Under the pieces are notes generated by a model, which saw only the letters and a program-made list of their open reading frames with translations, had not been told where the DNA came from and searched no databases. A DNA stretch of 64,000 nucleotides from contig CM055065.1 of assembly GCA_029204045.2 (NCBI GenBank), positions 16,192,251 through 16,256,250 on the forward strand, written 5' to 3'. This document shows positions 10,192 through 21,599 of this stretch, piece after piece (within the stretch, counting starts at the first letter, position 1; the number at the start of each line of letters is the position of its first letter). The position numbers and the translations under genes are program-made. This stretch comes from Tillandsia leiboldiana. Lineage: Eukaryota > Streptophyta > Magnoliopsida > Poales > Bromeliaceae.

Positions 10192-13075
10192 TGTCATGCC
10201 CCGGGGGTTTTTCGGTTAAGCGGAAAATGTGAAATATTAAAAATTTTCTTTATGGGGTCCCCCAGTGCGCTCCAGACCTGCCACGTGCAAATTCCTCGAC
10301 CCCGAGAGCGGAGTCTCCTTTGCACGTGCACGGCGGTTTCAACTTAGACAGGCATACCGACCCGCATGTAATCTCGTTCACACTTTAACCACAATCATCG
10401 TTCACAATAGTAAGAGAAAGTACTATAACTACTTAACATGGCCGTCGATATTTAGAAAGGATAAATCCATGGGTTTTCAAATCGGTGCCTACACGACACT
10501 CGTTGTTTTAAAAGCCGTTTTCGCAAACATTTTTCCTGGTTTGAAAATAGGTCGAAAACTACAGAGTATGAAAGCATACAGAGTCACCACAGTAGTTTGA
10601 ACATCCACACAAGCACAGTTGAACCCACTCACACAGCACGAAAAACTAAGGAGATATACAAGAATAAAACCTCGCAATGTCACTCGAAAGAGATGCTAAA
10701 TACGAAACATCTTCCTAGACCGTCCTCACATCTGTCCCGTGCCCGCGCCCGACCAACCTATCACAGAGTGGGGAGTCAGTGACACTACCAGGATGCAACA
10801 TAAACCAGGGTAAACAATATATATGCGATAATTGGGAAACTGAAATTAATGCAAACCGAGCCACCCGCGTGTCCAGGTTTGCCCCCTTCCAAGAGAGCCA
10901 CGGTACTCTGGAACAATCAAACATGGATACTTGCCCCTGTAACAATCGAACATGCGTACTTGCCCTCTGTAACAATCAAACGTGCACCTGCCTCTCGTGA
11001 TTTGCTTATACCCCTCCCCGGCGCTCGTGCGGTGTCTGAGCAGCCGTGAGAGGTCCCCATCATCACTAGTCGTGGGGTACACGGGCCAACGTGCCATCTT
11101 TTCAAAAAAATACACCAGTGCGGTGGCCAAACCGCCGGTGTGCGTGCAAGCAAACCTTGGGCTCATAATGTGATAAATGCGTATATCATAAGTCAGAGCG
11201 ACCCATGGTCGCTAGAGATATTAGTAATAAACATGCTTATGTAAAACAGGGGTTAGATGAGATAATAAGGTCAAAATTATTATATTCATGCATACACGAA
11301 CCTTTACCATATATCATAAATGTTAGGATTTGAAGGGGCACCCACCTGAACAGCATTTGGTCGGAACACCCAAAGTTGACTTGCCCCCCCTCTCGATCGG
11401 CACCCGGACCTAGAAAGTCCCCAAGATAAACATTAATAAGCTAACACTGTCCCCTGCGAAACCCGTAACCCCCAAACTCTGTCCTGAAAGAAACTACATT
11501 AAGAATCGTTGTTAAAAAATATCGTCGTGGTCAAAAACACTGAAAAACGGGGTGAAACGGGCCGAAAACGGAGCTACCGGACTCTTAGGCTGGGGGTTGG
11601 TGCACGGGCAGAGGCGTGGACCAGGTTCACAGCACAGAGGAGGCGGCGGCGCAGACCGGGCTCACCCCGGGCGCATGCACCAGGCAGTTGGGTTGGGCTG
11701 GTGCACGGGCAGCGCGCGCACCGGGCTCACGCCCGCAGGGCGTGGCGGCGCGCACCGGGTGCACGCTGAAGGCGTGCACCGCGCTAAGCGGTCGGGCTGG
11801 CGCACGCGCCCGTGCGCCGGGTCCGCGCCTTCGGGCTGCGGAAACGTGCGCCGGGTGCACGCCGGCCCGGTGGACCGCGCGGGTGCGGGGCCGGGCTGGC
11901 GCACGCGCCCGTGCGCCGGGTCCGCGCTTTCGGGCTGCGGAACGTGCATCGGGTGCACGCCGGTCCGGTGGACCGCGTGGGTGAGGGGCCGTACGGGGTG
12001 AACAGTATTCCTCCGATTTTCGTCCCCGCGGCTCCGGTGATGACCCCACGAACACGGCGACTGTGGCGACGACTCCGTGAATATGATAACAGCGGCGGCG
12101 GCCTCCCGTTTAACAACGGCGGCGGCGGCTTCCCGTTATCACAAAACTCACATCGCCCGCGACATCTGAACAACCAACACCCAAAACCCTCGACCCCTCA
12201 GAAATTGCAAAATGGAAAACAACAGGAGGGGTTTCCCCCGATCGCTTACCGTGATCCTACGAGGAAGGAGAAGGTGGATCGTCCCTCTCGTCAACAACGT
12301 GATGCTCCACGAGAGATGGATTCCCCCCTTTCTTCCTTCTCCTTTTTCGCTCGCTCCCCTGTTTCAGATTTTCGAATTTCGAAAATCCCCCCTCTCCGTT
12401 CAAGTTCTCGAAAGGAAAAAGAAAATGTTACTACTAAAAGGGTGCTATATATATAAATATATCCACCCAACCCTAGGCCAGTATCTGACTCAGACTTCCT
12501 CGAAAATCATGCAAATTACAATGCACGAATCTTGGTGCACTTTACGGTCACCGGGAGCTTCAAACCCCTATTCCGGGAGATCCGTAAGTCCAATTTCAGA
12601 TCTGATCGCACCGCCGTTCGTCATTTTTCGAGCTCTATCACCGAAAAATGCTAGCGAGCACCAAAACACGACTCACCGAAAGTCGATAAGAAAGGGCACC
12701 TTCAACTAACCTTAAACGACAAGGGTCAACAACGACACCAGAAAAGTTAAGATACTACATCCCGCTACTGTTCATTTGGGCGCCCCCCGGACATCCCGGG
12801 CACCCGAATCTCCTGTTTGCATCAAAACTCAGCTCTCGGTCTGGGCATCCTGTAACCGATTCCGGGCGCCTGCAGGACACTCCCGGGCGCCCGATTCTGG
12901 TCCAACAACGAGAATCAAGCTGGTTGGCCCTTTTTCTTCGCCGTTCCAACTCGCTTTGGATCCGAAAGCTATTTTTTTCGAACCAAACTTGTTCTACCTC
13001 ATTTTTATCATATTTAAAATATGTTTGAAGTGATTTACCCGCACTTGGCTACTTTAGCGAAGTCAGTGTACTACA
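10192..13075 (-). mobile_element. Family A 3' LTR (2884 bp)
   Basis: Left end TGTCATGCCCCGGGGG, right end GTACTACA, so on the sense strand it is TGTAGTAC...GGCATGACA. It is followed at 13076 by a reversed polypurine tract (TTCCTCCCTC, then GAGTTTCGTCCGCGAAAC), which makes it a 3' LTR of a minus-strand element with its interior to the right. The candidate left duplication is ACCCG (10187-10191). It shares the GC-rich block and the (CGG)n microrepeat with 1-2383. A TATA-like ATATATATAAATATATCC lies at 12445-12463. Confidence 0.75.
11590..11995. repeat. GC-rich GTGCAC block of the second family A LTR
   Basis: Homologous to 880-1290. A ~105-bp unit (CGGGCTGGCGCACGCG, then CGTGCGCC, TTCGGGCTGCGG, GGTGCACGCCGG and CCGGTGGACCGCG) is present twice, at about 11790-11880 and 11885-11980. 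Confidence 0.7.
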
Positions 13076-13115
13076 TTCCTCCCTCTTTTTAGGAGTTTCG
13101 TCCGCGAAACAAAAA
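13076..13115 (-). other. Polypurine tract of the family A element
   Basis: Reverse complement of a purine run preceded by a GTTTCGCGGACGAAACTC sequence, directly inside the 3' LTR. Confidence 0.7.
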
Positions 13116-14577
13116 TCGAGCCGCAATTTGAATTTCATCAATTAAAGGGAGTTTCACCCCCAGTACTGAGCCTACTGCATGCCACCGCTGAGCATCATAC
13201 TGTCTGCTCGACAATTTCGCATGGACCCCTCGTTCGTGCACTTCCAACTCGACTCCGTAGAAATCCTAGATCTTAAGTCCCAATAACCTCACCAACTAGG
13301 CGAAGATACAACCGAGCGCTTAGTCCTCCGATTCGCTGCTAACGGCCAAATCTCGACTTGCGGAATTCCTTTGACAATTTCGCAATCGTTTTTCCATAAC
13401 AAGGTCGCACTTGTACAAATTACATTAGTCACTTTTCTTCACCGCTAGTTGATCGACAGGGAGGACAATAGCCAGTCCACACTCTCAACTACTTCCACGC
13501 CACTAGTGCTCTAATCTACGAGTTCTCAACTAACCCGTACATCTCGAATTACTCTAAGGCCTACCGACCAGGGTACCGTATAGACTTACAGCTCGGCCTC
13601 TAACTCAATATCGAGCAACGGCTCTCGCCAGAACACAGACCCAATCATCATACGGCTAGATCCTCACCTAGGATTACCGTACCATACTCCAACTGGAGCA
13701 ACAATATTTCAATCAGTACCGGCGCTAAAGCCAGGTCGCGTCCAAACGCTCGGCGCTCTAAAAGCCTCAAGGCTCACACTTGGCTTTCCACGTTCTCGGG
13801 TCATCGCTCGGATTACCACCCCACCCCAAAGCTCTATCATGCCCCGCTCTCAGGCCTCGGGCCGCTACCTCTCGCAGCTGACTGTGCCTGCTCACATGGC
13901 TACCGGCTCCATAGTCCTCATACATGGTCCAGGCACGGATCATCCCCCAGCGCCCACTAATCGTCATCACGTGACTTCCACGCTCCACCGAGCATGACTT
14001 ACGCAATAGTCATCACTCTACAACCCGAACTCGTTATCGACTCTTGCCACACTTAGCAGAAACTAAGGTGCCACTTAACAAGCTCTCTCTGACTGAACGG
14101 TACATGTGCTTCCTGAGCACCCAAGAGATTGAGCGTCCTACGCCCTTATGCCAACTCTCAAAATCCTTAGTGTTAAGCAATTTGCTTTAACACCCTTATG
14201 GTTCATGTGCACTCTCCCAATCTAGGCTGAGGCACCGCAAGGATGATTCACCAACCACGATAATTGACACGCAACTCTACGGTGGCAACCCTTTACCATT
14301 ACACCGACCCATCGGACCGGCGCCCCAAAACTCCTGCTTTCCTGCGAGGTTCTCGAACCTCGAAGCCTACTTTAGGCCTCACTAACGCCACGATGTGGCA
14401 GTTTAGCCACACTCAATACGTCACGTGACCCCTATCACCATCAGGAGCGAGTTTTCGCTACCCGCCCATAAGTCTTTCCTGTCCCAACCCTTAGGACATC
14501 ATAACTTGGCTTTCGCAAGATAGCGATCGCCAACACCTTGAAAGTCGGTCTTTCACCGAGTCACCGCCCGACCTCGC
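13116..14577 (-). mobile_element. Internal region of the family A element, no readable genes
   Basis: Lies between the polypurine tract and the S1 LTR. Only one ORF over 60 codons is present, with no recognisable motif. Short phrases resemble the decayed gypsy interiors at 21200-23500, but I could not place protease, RT or integrase. It is truncated on the right by the S1 LTR. Confidence 0.45.
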
Positions 14578-14870
14578 TGTGGGTTATGTAAAATATAGAT
14601 CTAAAAAGGAAAAAAAACACCTAGAGGGGGGGTGAATAGGTGTAAACTATAAAATCACCAAATCGTTGCGTAATAAATAACCCAATGCGGAAAATAAATA
14701 GAGTACGCAAGATTTTACGTGGAAAACTCCGTCACAGGAGTAAAAAAACCACGGGACCGATAACACGGCGAAATCCATTAGAATTAAACACGTACAAGGT
14801 GATTTACCGTAACCCTATGACTCAACCTTTTCCATACGCTCCTAGTTGATCTTCTCCGCTCGCTCCACAA

Positions 14871-15055
14871 CGCGTCTCGAATCCACGATTTGCGTCCAAC
14901 TTCGAATCCACGAAGTCCAACGTCGAATCCACGACGTCCAACCGAATCCACGATCTTCACCAATGTAGCACGTCTCGATCACACGAACGCGCCTTGCTCC
15001 GAATCCACGAAAGCAGTAACACCTTGAATCCACAAGGCCACGCGAATCCTCGCGC
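14871..15055 (-). repeat. Array of short hairpins with GTGGATTC loop (sense strand)
   Basis: Eight units on the minus strand, six with the exact loop GTGGATTC (GAATCCAC on plus). Stems include acttc/gaagt, acgtc/gacgt, cctt/aagg and cgc/gcg. It corresponds unit by unit to the array at 61391-61575. Confidence 0.75.
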
Positions 15056-15313
15056 CGATTCTTGGTAAAATCATTGTTTTTGATTGGTGATGATCCTCCG
15101 AATACTTAGATCAAAGATAGACAAGAAATACCATCTAAGTATTCTTCAATTTGATTCTACAAGAAATTGGAGTTTTGAAACCCTAGAATCAAATTGAACA
15201 ATATAGATGAAGAAACATGAATTTAATCGTGTTTTCCTTTCTTCTCTATATTTGTATATTTTTTCCTTATTTTTCGGTTATTTGGAATCTCCCTAAAAGA
15301 TGATAATTAGGGT

Positions 15314-15323
15314 CTATTTATAG
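15314..15323 (-). promoter_or_regulatory. TATA box of the S1 LTR
   Basis: CTATTTATAG on plus reads CTATAAATAG on the sense strand, as at 61107-61116 in S2. It lies ~70 bp downstream of the TCCGGA array in sense orientation. Confidence 0.65.
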
Positions 15324-15389
15324 ATTAGAAACCTTTGGAAAAAGATAAATATAAAAAACCGACTTAACAGAATTTTTTCCGCACGGCGG

Positions 15390-15611
15390 TCCGGACTGGA
15401 ATAAGTTGGATCCGGACTGTCGTCATTAAACAATCTTTTTCCAGAAAAAACATGTTCGGGGTCCGGACTGAAATAGGGGAAGTCCGGACTGTTCATGCGA
15501 TTTCAGCAGAATCAAGGTTCGGGGTCCGGACTGAACAGGGGATGGTCCGGACTGGAATTCTGCATGAACTAAACTATTTTCGGGGTCCGGACTGGAATGT
15601 CCTGATCCGGA
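15390..15611 (-). promoter_or_regulatory. Paired TCCGGA palindromes in the U3 of S1
   Basis: TCCGGA at 15390, 15411, 15462, 15483, 15525, 15546, 15586 and 15606: four pairs with 20-21 bp inside a pair and 61-72 bp from pair to pair. Most are extended to AGTCCGGACT or GTCCGGACT. Confidence 0.75.
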
Positions 15612-15840
15612 TACTGAACATCAAACATGTCCAGTTTTTGATTTTTATGCAATGAAAACTTATCCAAGTGTTTCTAAACTACTCAAATGTATTCGGATCA
15701 TCAAAATTATTTAGTTAAACGTACCTGATCGTTCCAAATCCATTTTTCTTGAGATTCATGTATTTGATCCACAAATCTTCATCTTCAATCTTCAAGACTC
15801 AAAACACTTCACGAAATACGCCAACACAAAATCCTTAACA

Positions 15841-16691
15841 ATCTCGCGGTTTCGTGACAAAACAAAAATCCACTAAGAAAAATCAAAAAGATATTTTTGT
15901 TGATATCACCAAACAACAAAAATTTACATGAAAGTTCTAAATAAACATGAATACAAGAGATAAACTCCTAAAACAAACTCTAGACTTAGACGTTTGTACT
16001 ATCTGCAAAAGAAATAATTCTTGACAAAAGAAATCGTTAGATACCTCAAGAATTCAGATTCAATAAGCAACCAGAGAGATAGAGTTTATATCCCATATGA
16101 CATTACAATATCAGATATGTATGAGAATAAGCAATCAAAGATTCACATATTATCTAAACATTAAAAGGTTCAAATGTCATATCAAAATTCTAACAAGTTC
16201 AAAAAAAAAAATATGTTAGTTATCACAAACAACTTGTTTGTAATATTACATGCACAAATAGTTAGTCAAATAGTTAGCAGTGACATGTACTTACCATACT
16301 TACCTTACTGTAAAGTACTCACATCATTCAAAGTTCCATTGTTCCATACATTCATTTCATTCATTCAAGTTCCATGTTCCCTCTCCCCCTTTTTGTCACC
16401 GAAAGGAAGCCAAAATAAAAAGAAGGGAGTGCAAAGTTCGTAAAGATTCAGAAAGAAAACTGAAACCTGCAAAAGAGAACATGATTAAAAGGAAAACAAA
16501 AAGAAATATGTCAGAAACATCAATCACTCAGAGTCGGTGTCGTCAGAATCACTGCAACCGAGCTTAGCAAAGATCTTTTTGACCAATTTCCTGAATGATT
16601 TAAATCTTTTCTTTATATCGGCTTGAGTGGCAGTAACTTTAACCAAGTCTGACGATATCTGCGTAATTTCTTTGGACATACGTTCTTGTTC
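15841..16691 (-). mobile_element. S1 region between env-like ORF and 3' LTR, non-coding
   Basis: AT-rich with no convincing ORF. At 16378-16400 is a reversed purine tract whose sense strand reads GACAAAAAGGGGGAGAGGG, a form I associate with SIRE-type elements, which often carry several such tracts in this region. Confidence 0.55.
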
Positions 16692-17439
16692 CTATGACAA
16701 CCGTTTCTGTTCCAGGTAGATTGAGGTCACATAGGCTTCATCCTCTGGGGTTTCTGATGGTCCTTGACCTGAAACTGATTCATACTGTGTTGTTGTTGTT
16801 GCTGCTTTTGCTGTTGTTGCTGGTCGCTTGCTTCTTGGCGGGGTTGGGGTCTCATCCGGTCGAGTAGAGAGTGACTTCACAATAGTTGAGTCATTGATAG
16901 TTCCCAAACTATGCATATATGCCGACGATCCAGTATCGACGTTAAATTTTCTGAAGATGCGCATAATGATCATTGGGAAAGGAAGTCTCTCAGTCGGATG
17001 AGCATTTTCAACATATCTTGCCATCCTTGACCAGATGAGATAAGGAATGTTGAAGTTTGATCCCAACGAAGCATTAGGATGTCCAAGGAGATAGAGAAAT
17101 AGCATTTTATCCCATCGAAGAACCTTAGTTTGCATGTTTGGAAGAATGTTGTAGCAAACTATAAAGTTCAGAAATCTGTACTATGGTCGAAGTTCTTTTG
17201 AAAGAACCGAATTTCCTGCCGATAGAGTATCTGGTAAACAAATTCCATCTACAACCGTTCTCCAGGTTGTATTGGTCATCACATGTCCCTTCAGATAATG
17301 AATCCCATCAACTCGGGCATTCATTCCTAACACCTCTCCAATCAATTGAGGCGTTATCTTGAGCTTGACATTTCAGACCGTTGTATGAAATTCTTTGGGT
17401 CCGTCCTCATGATCCTGAAGGTTAGTAGCACATTGGTAA
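16692..17439 (-). pseudogene. S1 env-like / 'plant transposon protein' ORF, 3' part
   Basis: The longest open piece is 147 codons (17135 down to 16692) and includes the motifs LRWDKMLFLYLLG, IPYLIWSRMA and PFPMIIMRIF, followed by a low-complexity Pro/Thr/Ala tail. Open but interrupted sequence continues upstream to 17439. By position (after pol, before the 3' LTR of a SIRE-like element) and motif pattern, it belongs to the family often annotated 'putative plant transposon protein' or 'envelope-like'. Its role is unknown and I see no clear membrane segment in this part. It is broken by at least one stop near 17370 and by the G2 insertion at 17440. The N-terminal part lies at 33235-33905. Confidence 0.6.
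17435..17439. repeat. Target site duplication GGTAA (left) of G2
   Basis: GGTAA directly precedes the LTR start at 17440 and recurs at 33230-33234 directly after the right LTR. Confidence 0.9.
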
Positions 17440-20400
17440 TGTCACGACCCGGGTGTAAACCATAACCCGAATTCGACAACAGATCCACCGTATATGTAGT
17501 ATTTTCCACATATACGAAGCGACACAATAACACAAGCAACTAGGTGTAGTGTACAAGAGAATATATATAGCCACAAAAAGTGGCTCAGAGCGAGGAATGA
17601 ACATAAACTACTGTATAAACAAACACCACCAGCAGACAAAACTACTAAATAACCACCACCAAACAAGCCTCCACAACTAAGAATAAACTCCAATCAAGAT
17701 TACAAAATCCAATCCATGATGAAAGATACAACAACTCAACTGAAATGAACTATAGACATACAACCACAAGGCTTTCCCAAACATAAACAACATAACACCA
17801 AACCCAACAACAAAGTGCAACTCCACTATACTAATATAATCCCAAACATACAGCTCCACAATGTACAACCCCAAGAATATCACATATACAAGTCTCAAAA
17901 TAAAAATACTACTACAACAATGACCAGTACACCACTCCAACCAACTCTCCAACAAATATAATAAGAGCAACTCCAAAACATCTCTAACAACAACACCAAA
18001 AGAATACAACTCTCGGACTGACATAAATACATAAAGCTGGCTCCAGCCAGACCAAATATACAGTAGTCGGGGTACATAAAAAAACTGAAAGAAATAAATA
18101 AACTATAGGGCGACCTCTATCAGAACCATCGGGGTTGAGCTCTATCTAGTCCGCGACTCCCTTGCCACGCTCTGCCTGTATCGCTGCTCCAGAAGAGATC
18201 ACTGGAGAGCAACAACGGGTGTGAGAACTACTAACAGCAGTCCTCAGTGGGTAAATCATCGAACCCCCGACCTACCCACCGAGTCTACCATAAGGGCAAA
18301 GTAGGTGATAGTAAGAAGAATAACAGTAATAGCTGAAAAGGAAACTATTCTACTATGCCCAAAACCAACTGAATAATGTCAAGAGTATGCATGAATGAAT
18401 GTATCACGACCCTCGTGTACCAATAATGTCTCCAACTGTATGATCTCAAATAGACACATGCATACCTCATAGAAACAACTACTGAGCTATATAATATCAA
18501 CAGATATGTGATCTCAAATGTATAACTACATATGTATGCATCACGAAAGGTAACTGTCAATGTAGAACCCAGTCCTGGATAGGGCCAAACTTGCCTGTAT
18601 AAATCAATCTCAACAACCGGTACACCAACCCGGTATAGAGCTCAATCTCACGAACTCAGTATCTCCACTGTCCAAATGACCGGAACCCAACACGGTCTGA
18701 CCGGCTCCCAACACGGTCTAAAGCCTACTCCGGAGTGGCACTCGAGGGGAGCGACCCGCTCGAGTCAATAAGTAACCCATGTCCAACAGCTCTGTCAAGT
18801 ATCTCAGTCAATCAGGCAAAAATCGACACTATGCTCAAAGTGGAGACTCACTCAATCCACAATGCAAAACCCAGCCCCAACTGATGCATAACACTAATCG
18901 GTCCAACCGCCCACAGTTCGCGGTTGCCGAAACAATAACCCGAGTCGATAATCTAGTGCTATCCCACCCGACTCAACAATATAGCTATACTATTCCCATC
19001 CCCGCTCTCTAACCCGAGCAATAATAGCATAAGAGGAAAGAAAAGGGTTTTCTCCTAAGTTTGATTCCAACATGAATAGTATAGCATGAATAAAAGAGAT
19101 ATGGCCTATCTATATGTCTAGATATCAAGGAATAGTTCTCACACATGATCAATATAGTTTTCAACAAGAAACTTAAATATAAGTATGATTAAACCCATAT
19201 AGATAGTAAGCATCACACAAGGTTGCACTTTTGGTTGAGTCGACTTGTAGGCCGCAATTTCGATGTGCTCAACAACCCACCTGTTTGCTCAATGACTAGA
19301 ATCCAATCCTGCAGATTTTTGGCGATTTCGGTATGTTATTCGATGCCTTTCCAACAACTCGCCTTGCCTTGATATTCCTGTTGGAGAAAAATACACATAC
19401 TAACCCAATTTCCGATGCCGAAAAATAAGTTGAGATTCAACTCACTACAACATCCAATTGAAACACCTTTACATGTGGAACCCAAAAGTAAAATTATTCA
19501 TCTTGCATCTAAGATTACACTCATCCTTTAAAATTGACCACCTCAAGTACACTTAACCACGAAATTATATAAAACCCTCAATTTACTATAAATGCCATTC
19601 AAACATACATGCAGATTTTCAACAGCAAAAGGGCTGAAAGGAACTTAGATATGGTGTATCAATTCTTATCCAAATTTCGTGATTAAGGTATCAATTTGTT
19701 CCTATTGAAGTCTAGAAGATAACCCAATTTAAATTTCCACATTCCACCAAGAGAGCAAAGAGAAATCCTAAATTTACCACATGCTGTCCAAAATTGGAAT
19801 CTGAATAAAGGGCTTCAAAGATGGTGAAATATACCTATTTTAGAGCAAGATTTAGTCCTCCTTTTTAACACAACAAGTGTGGGTCTCTGAGTCCTGGTGA
19901 AAACACCCCAAAAATGAGCTTACAATTCCACTTCTTCAGTCCTATAGAGCAAAAACACCATGCATAACTCAAAACTAGTTTTAAAATCTCAGCTGTGCAC
20001 AAGAGTCCCAGAAATGGTTTAATTTACCTATCTTAGAGCCCAAATTTGAGGATCTAGAAAATACAAAAATTGTAGGTCTGGAAGTCCTGAAAATATCCCA
20101 ACAAAAATCAACTCAAAATTCCATTTGTACATCCCAGGGGAGTAAAAACACTAACCTCTGATCGGAATCCTCCACAGAAAACAAGTGTCTCAAAGATTGC
20201 TATATTTACCTTGTTTAGAGCTTCAATTAGGTTCCCATCTTCAATATGAAAGTTGTAGATCTGGAAGTTGTGAAGAGAACTCCGCAAAAATGGCCCAAAA
20301 ACTCCTCTCCTACAGCTGGGGAGCCTTCCTGCAAGAAAACGTGACGTAGTGGGATGCTCAAACAGCAATGACCAAGCTTCACAAATGAAGGTTTCCATGG

Positions 20401-21150
20401 TGGAGAAGAAGAAGATGATGGCTCTATCTTGGACTCCCAAGTAGCTAAGAAGTATAAGATGTCCTAAAGAGAAGCCCCATGCCAAATAGCCCTCTTAAAT
20501 AGCCTTAACCAGTTCCAAAATTGGGCTTGAGGTGCACTACAACACACTTCACCAACTCCCCTGTCACACCCATCCCCCTTGCACCAGATCCGGTGCAAGG
20601 GGGGTCGGACCAAACGGTCCGACCGACACCAGGCGAGTGGGATCGGCGACAGTGCAGCCCGGCCCACGCGCCACGCGCGCGTGCGCATGCGCGGCGCATG
20701 TTTGCCCGGTGCACCGCTCGTGCACCGGCCCTGCGGTCGCCCACCTGGACCCGGTGCACGCCTCCGCATGCACCGCGCTGCACCTGCCAGTGCATGGCTC
20801 GTGAGCCAGCCTCCGTGAGCCCGGTTCATAGCTCCCTGTACACCCAAACACACCACTTAGCTCCCAAAAACCCAGAAATAGTGTATTTTGCACAGTTTTT
20901 CGCACTGAATCCATTTTTCTCGTCCATTTGACGAACCGAGGGTCCCAACACACCGAAAAAGTATACTCAAAGATCTCCAAACCATAACTGTACAACCACC
21001 GCACTTTCGTGCATCTCCTTTATGCAGATTTTCGCACCGGATCTGATTTTCGCATCCTTTTCGCACACAGACAACTCTAACACACCCAAAATGTGCCAAC
21101 GAGCTACCAATCCACTAGTAACTCAACTCACAAGAATTCAGGTCTTCACA
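17440..21150 (-). mobile_element. G2 3' LTR (3711 bp)
   Basis: Starts TGTCACGACCCGGG and ends GGTCTTCACA. U5 hairpin at 17488-17517 (CGTATATGT/ACATATACG core). CCCACT/ACACCC hairpin at 18223-18245, where two A-C mismatches become U-G pairs on the sense strand. Invariant box CTCGAGGGGAGCGACCC at 18741-18757, inside a perfect ACTCGAG/CTCGAGT inverted repeat. CAACCGC hairpin at 18904-18926. TATA-like CTCTTAAATAG at 20492-20502 and a GC-rich block at 20575-20830. A 115-residue ORF (17677-18024) repeats in the other LTR only because the LTRs are near identical. Confidence 0.88.
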
Positions 21151-21186
21151 TCCTCCCCCACTACAAAGAGTTTCGTCCTCGAAACT
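21151..21186 (-). other. G2 polypurine tract
   Basis: TCCTCCCCCACTACAAAGAG followed by TTTCGTCCTCGAAAC. On the sense strand this is the TTTCGAGGACGAAA box plus GTGGGGGAGGA directly before the 3' LTR. Confidence 0.8.
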
Positions 21187-21599
21187 AAACGTCTTTCTCG
21201 ATGAAGTCTCAACAAGTAGGGGTGTGCAGTCCTCATGGCATCCATCACAAGTCTGAAAGGTGTGTCCTCACTATCTATCAACACTGTACCCACTAGTATC
21301 GATTATCTGTCCTCTACGCTCTGAGTCCATGAACATATCTGCCCGGTTCTTGTACCCTGGTATTCTCGATGCAACACTGACAAAATCCTCACTCTGATCT
21401 TGCTGAATCTGATCGCAACTGTCTCAAGGTAGGGTCCACACTCTGCTTCTCACTAATCACATCCATGTACAGCTGCAGCTGCGCTATCCGCTCCCAAGAC
21501 CAACTCATCTGAATAGGGAGACAGAGGAACTGATTTGGTCGATCAATCACAATAACTCATATAGCCTTCGCTCCACTCTGCGACCTCGGTAATCAAGTA

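Larger units (their letters stand above)
14578..15840 (-). mobile_element. 3' LTR of SIRE-like copia element S1 (1263 bp)
   Basis: Left end TGTGGGTTATG, right end CCTTAACA. It aligns in order with the reverse complement of the S2 LTR (60534-61869): CACCTAGAGGGGGGTGAATAG, the GAATCCAC hairpin array (14871-15055), the TGATCCTCCGAATACTTAGATC stretch, a reversed TATA box (15314-15323) and eight TCCGGA palindromes (15390-15611). The env-like ORF lies on the same strand to the right, so this is a 3' LTR. The candidate duplication on the left is CTCGC (14573-14577), with its partner lost because the 5' part of S1 is missing. Confidence 0.8.

Noticed and set aside
13767..14006. 79-residue ORF in the family A interior
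   Set aside because: No gag-pol motif and no partner ORFs. Probably chance in decayed sequence.
17677..18024. 115-residue hydrophobic ORF present in both G2 LTRs (also 29757-30104)
   Set aside because: Its conservation reflects the recent identity of the LTR pair. Not found in related LTR families.
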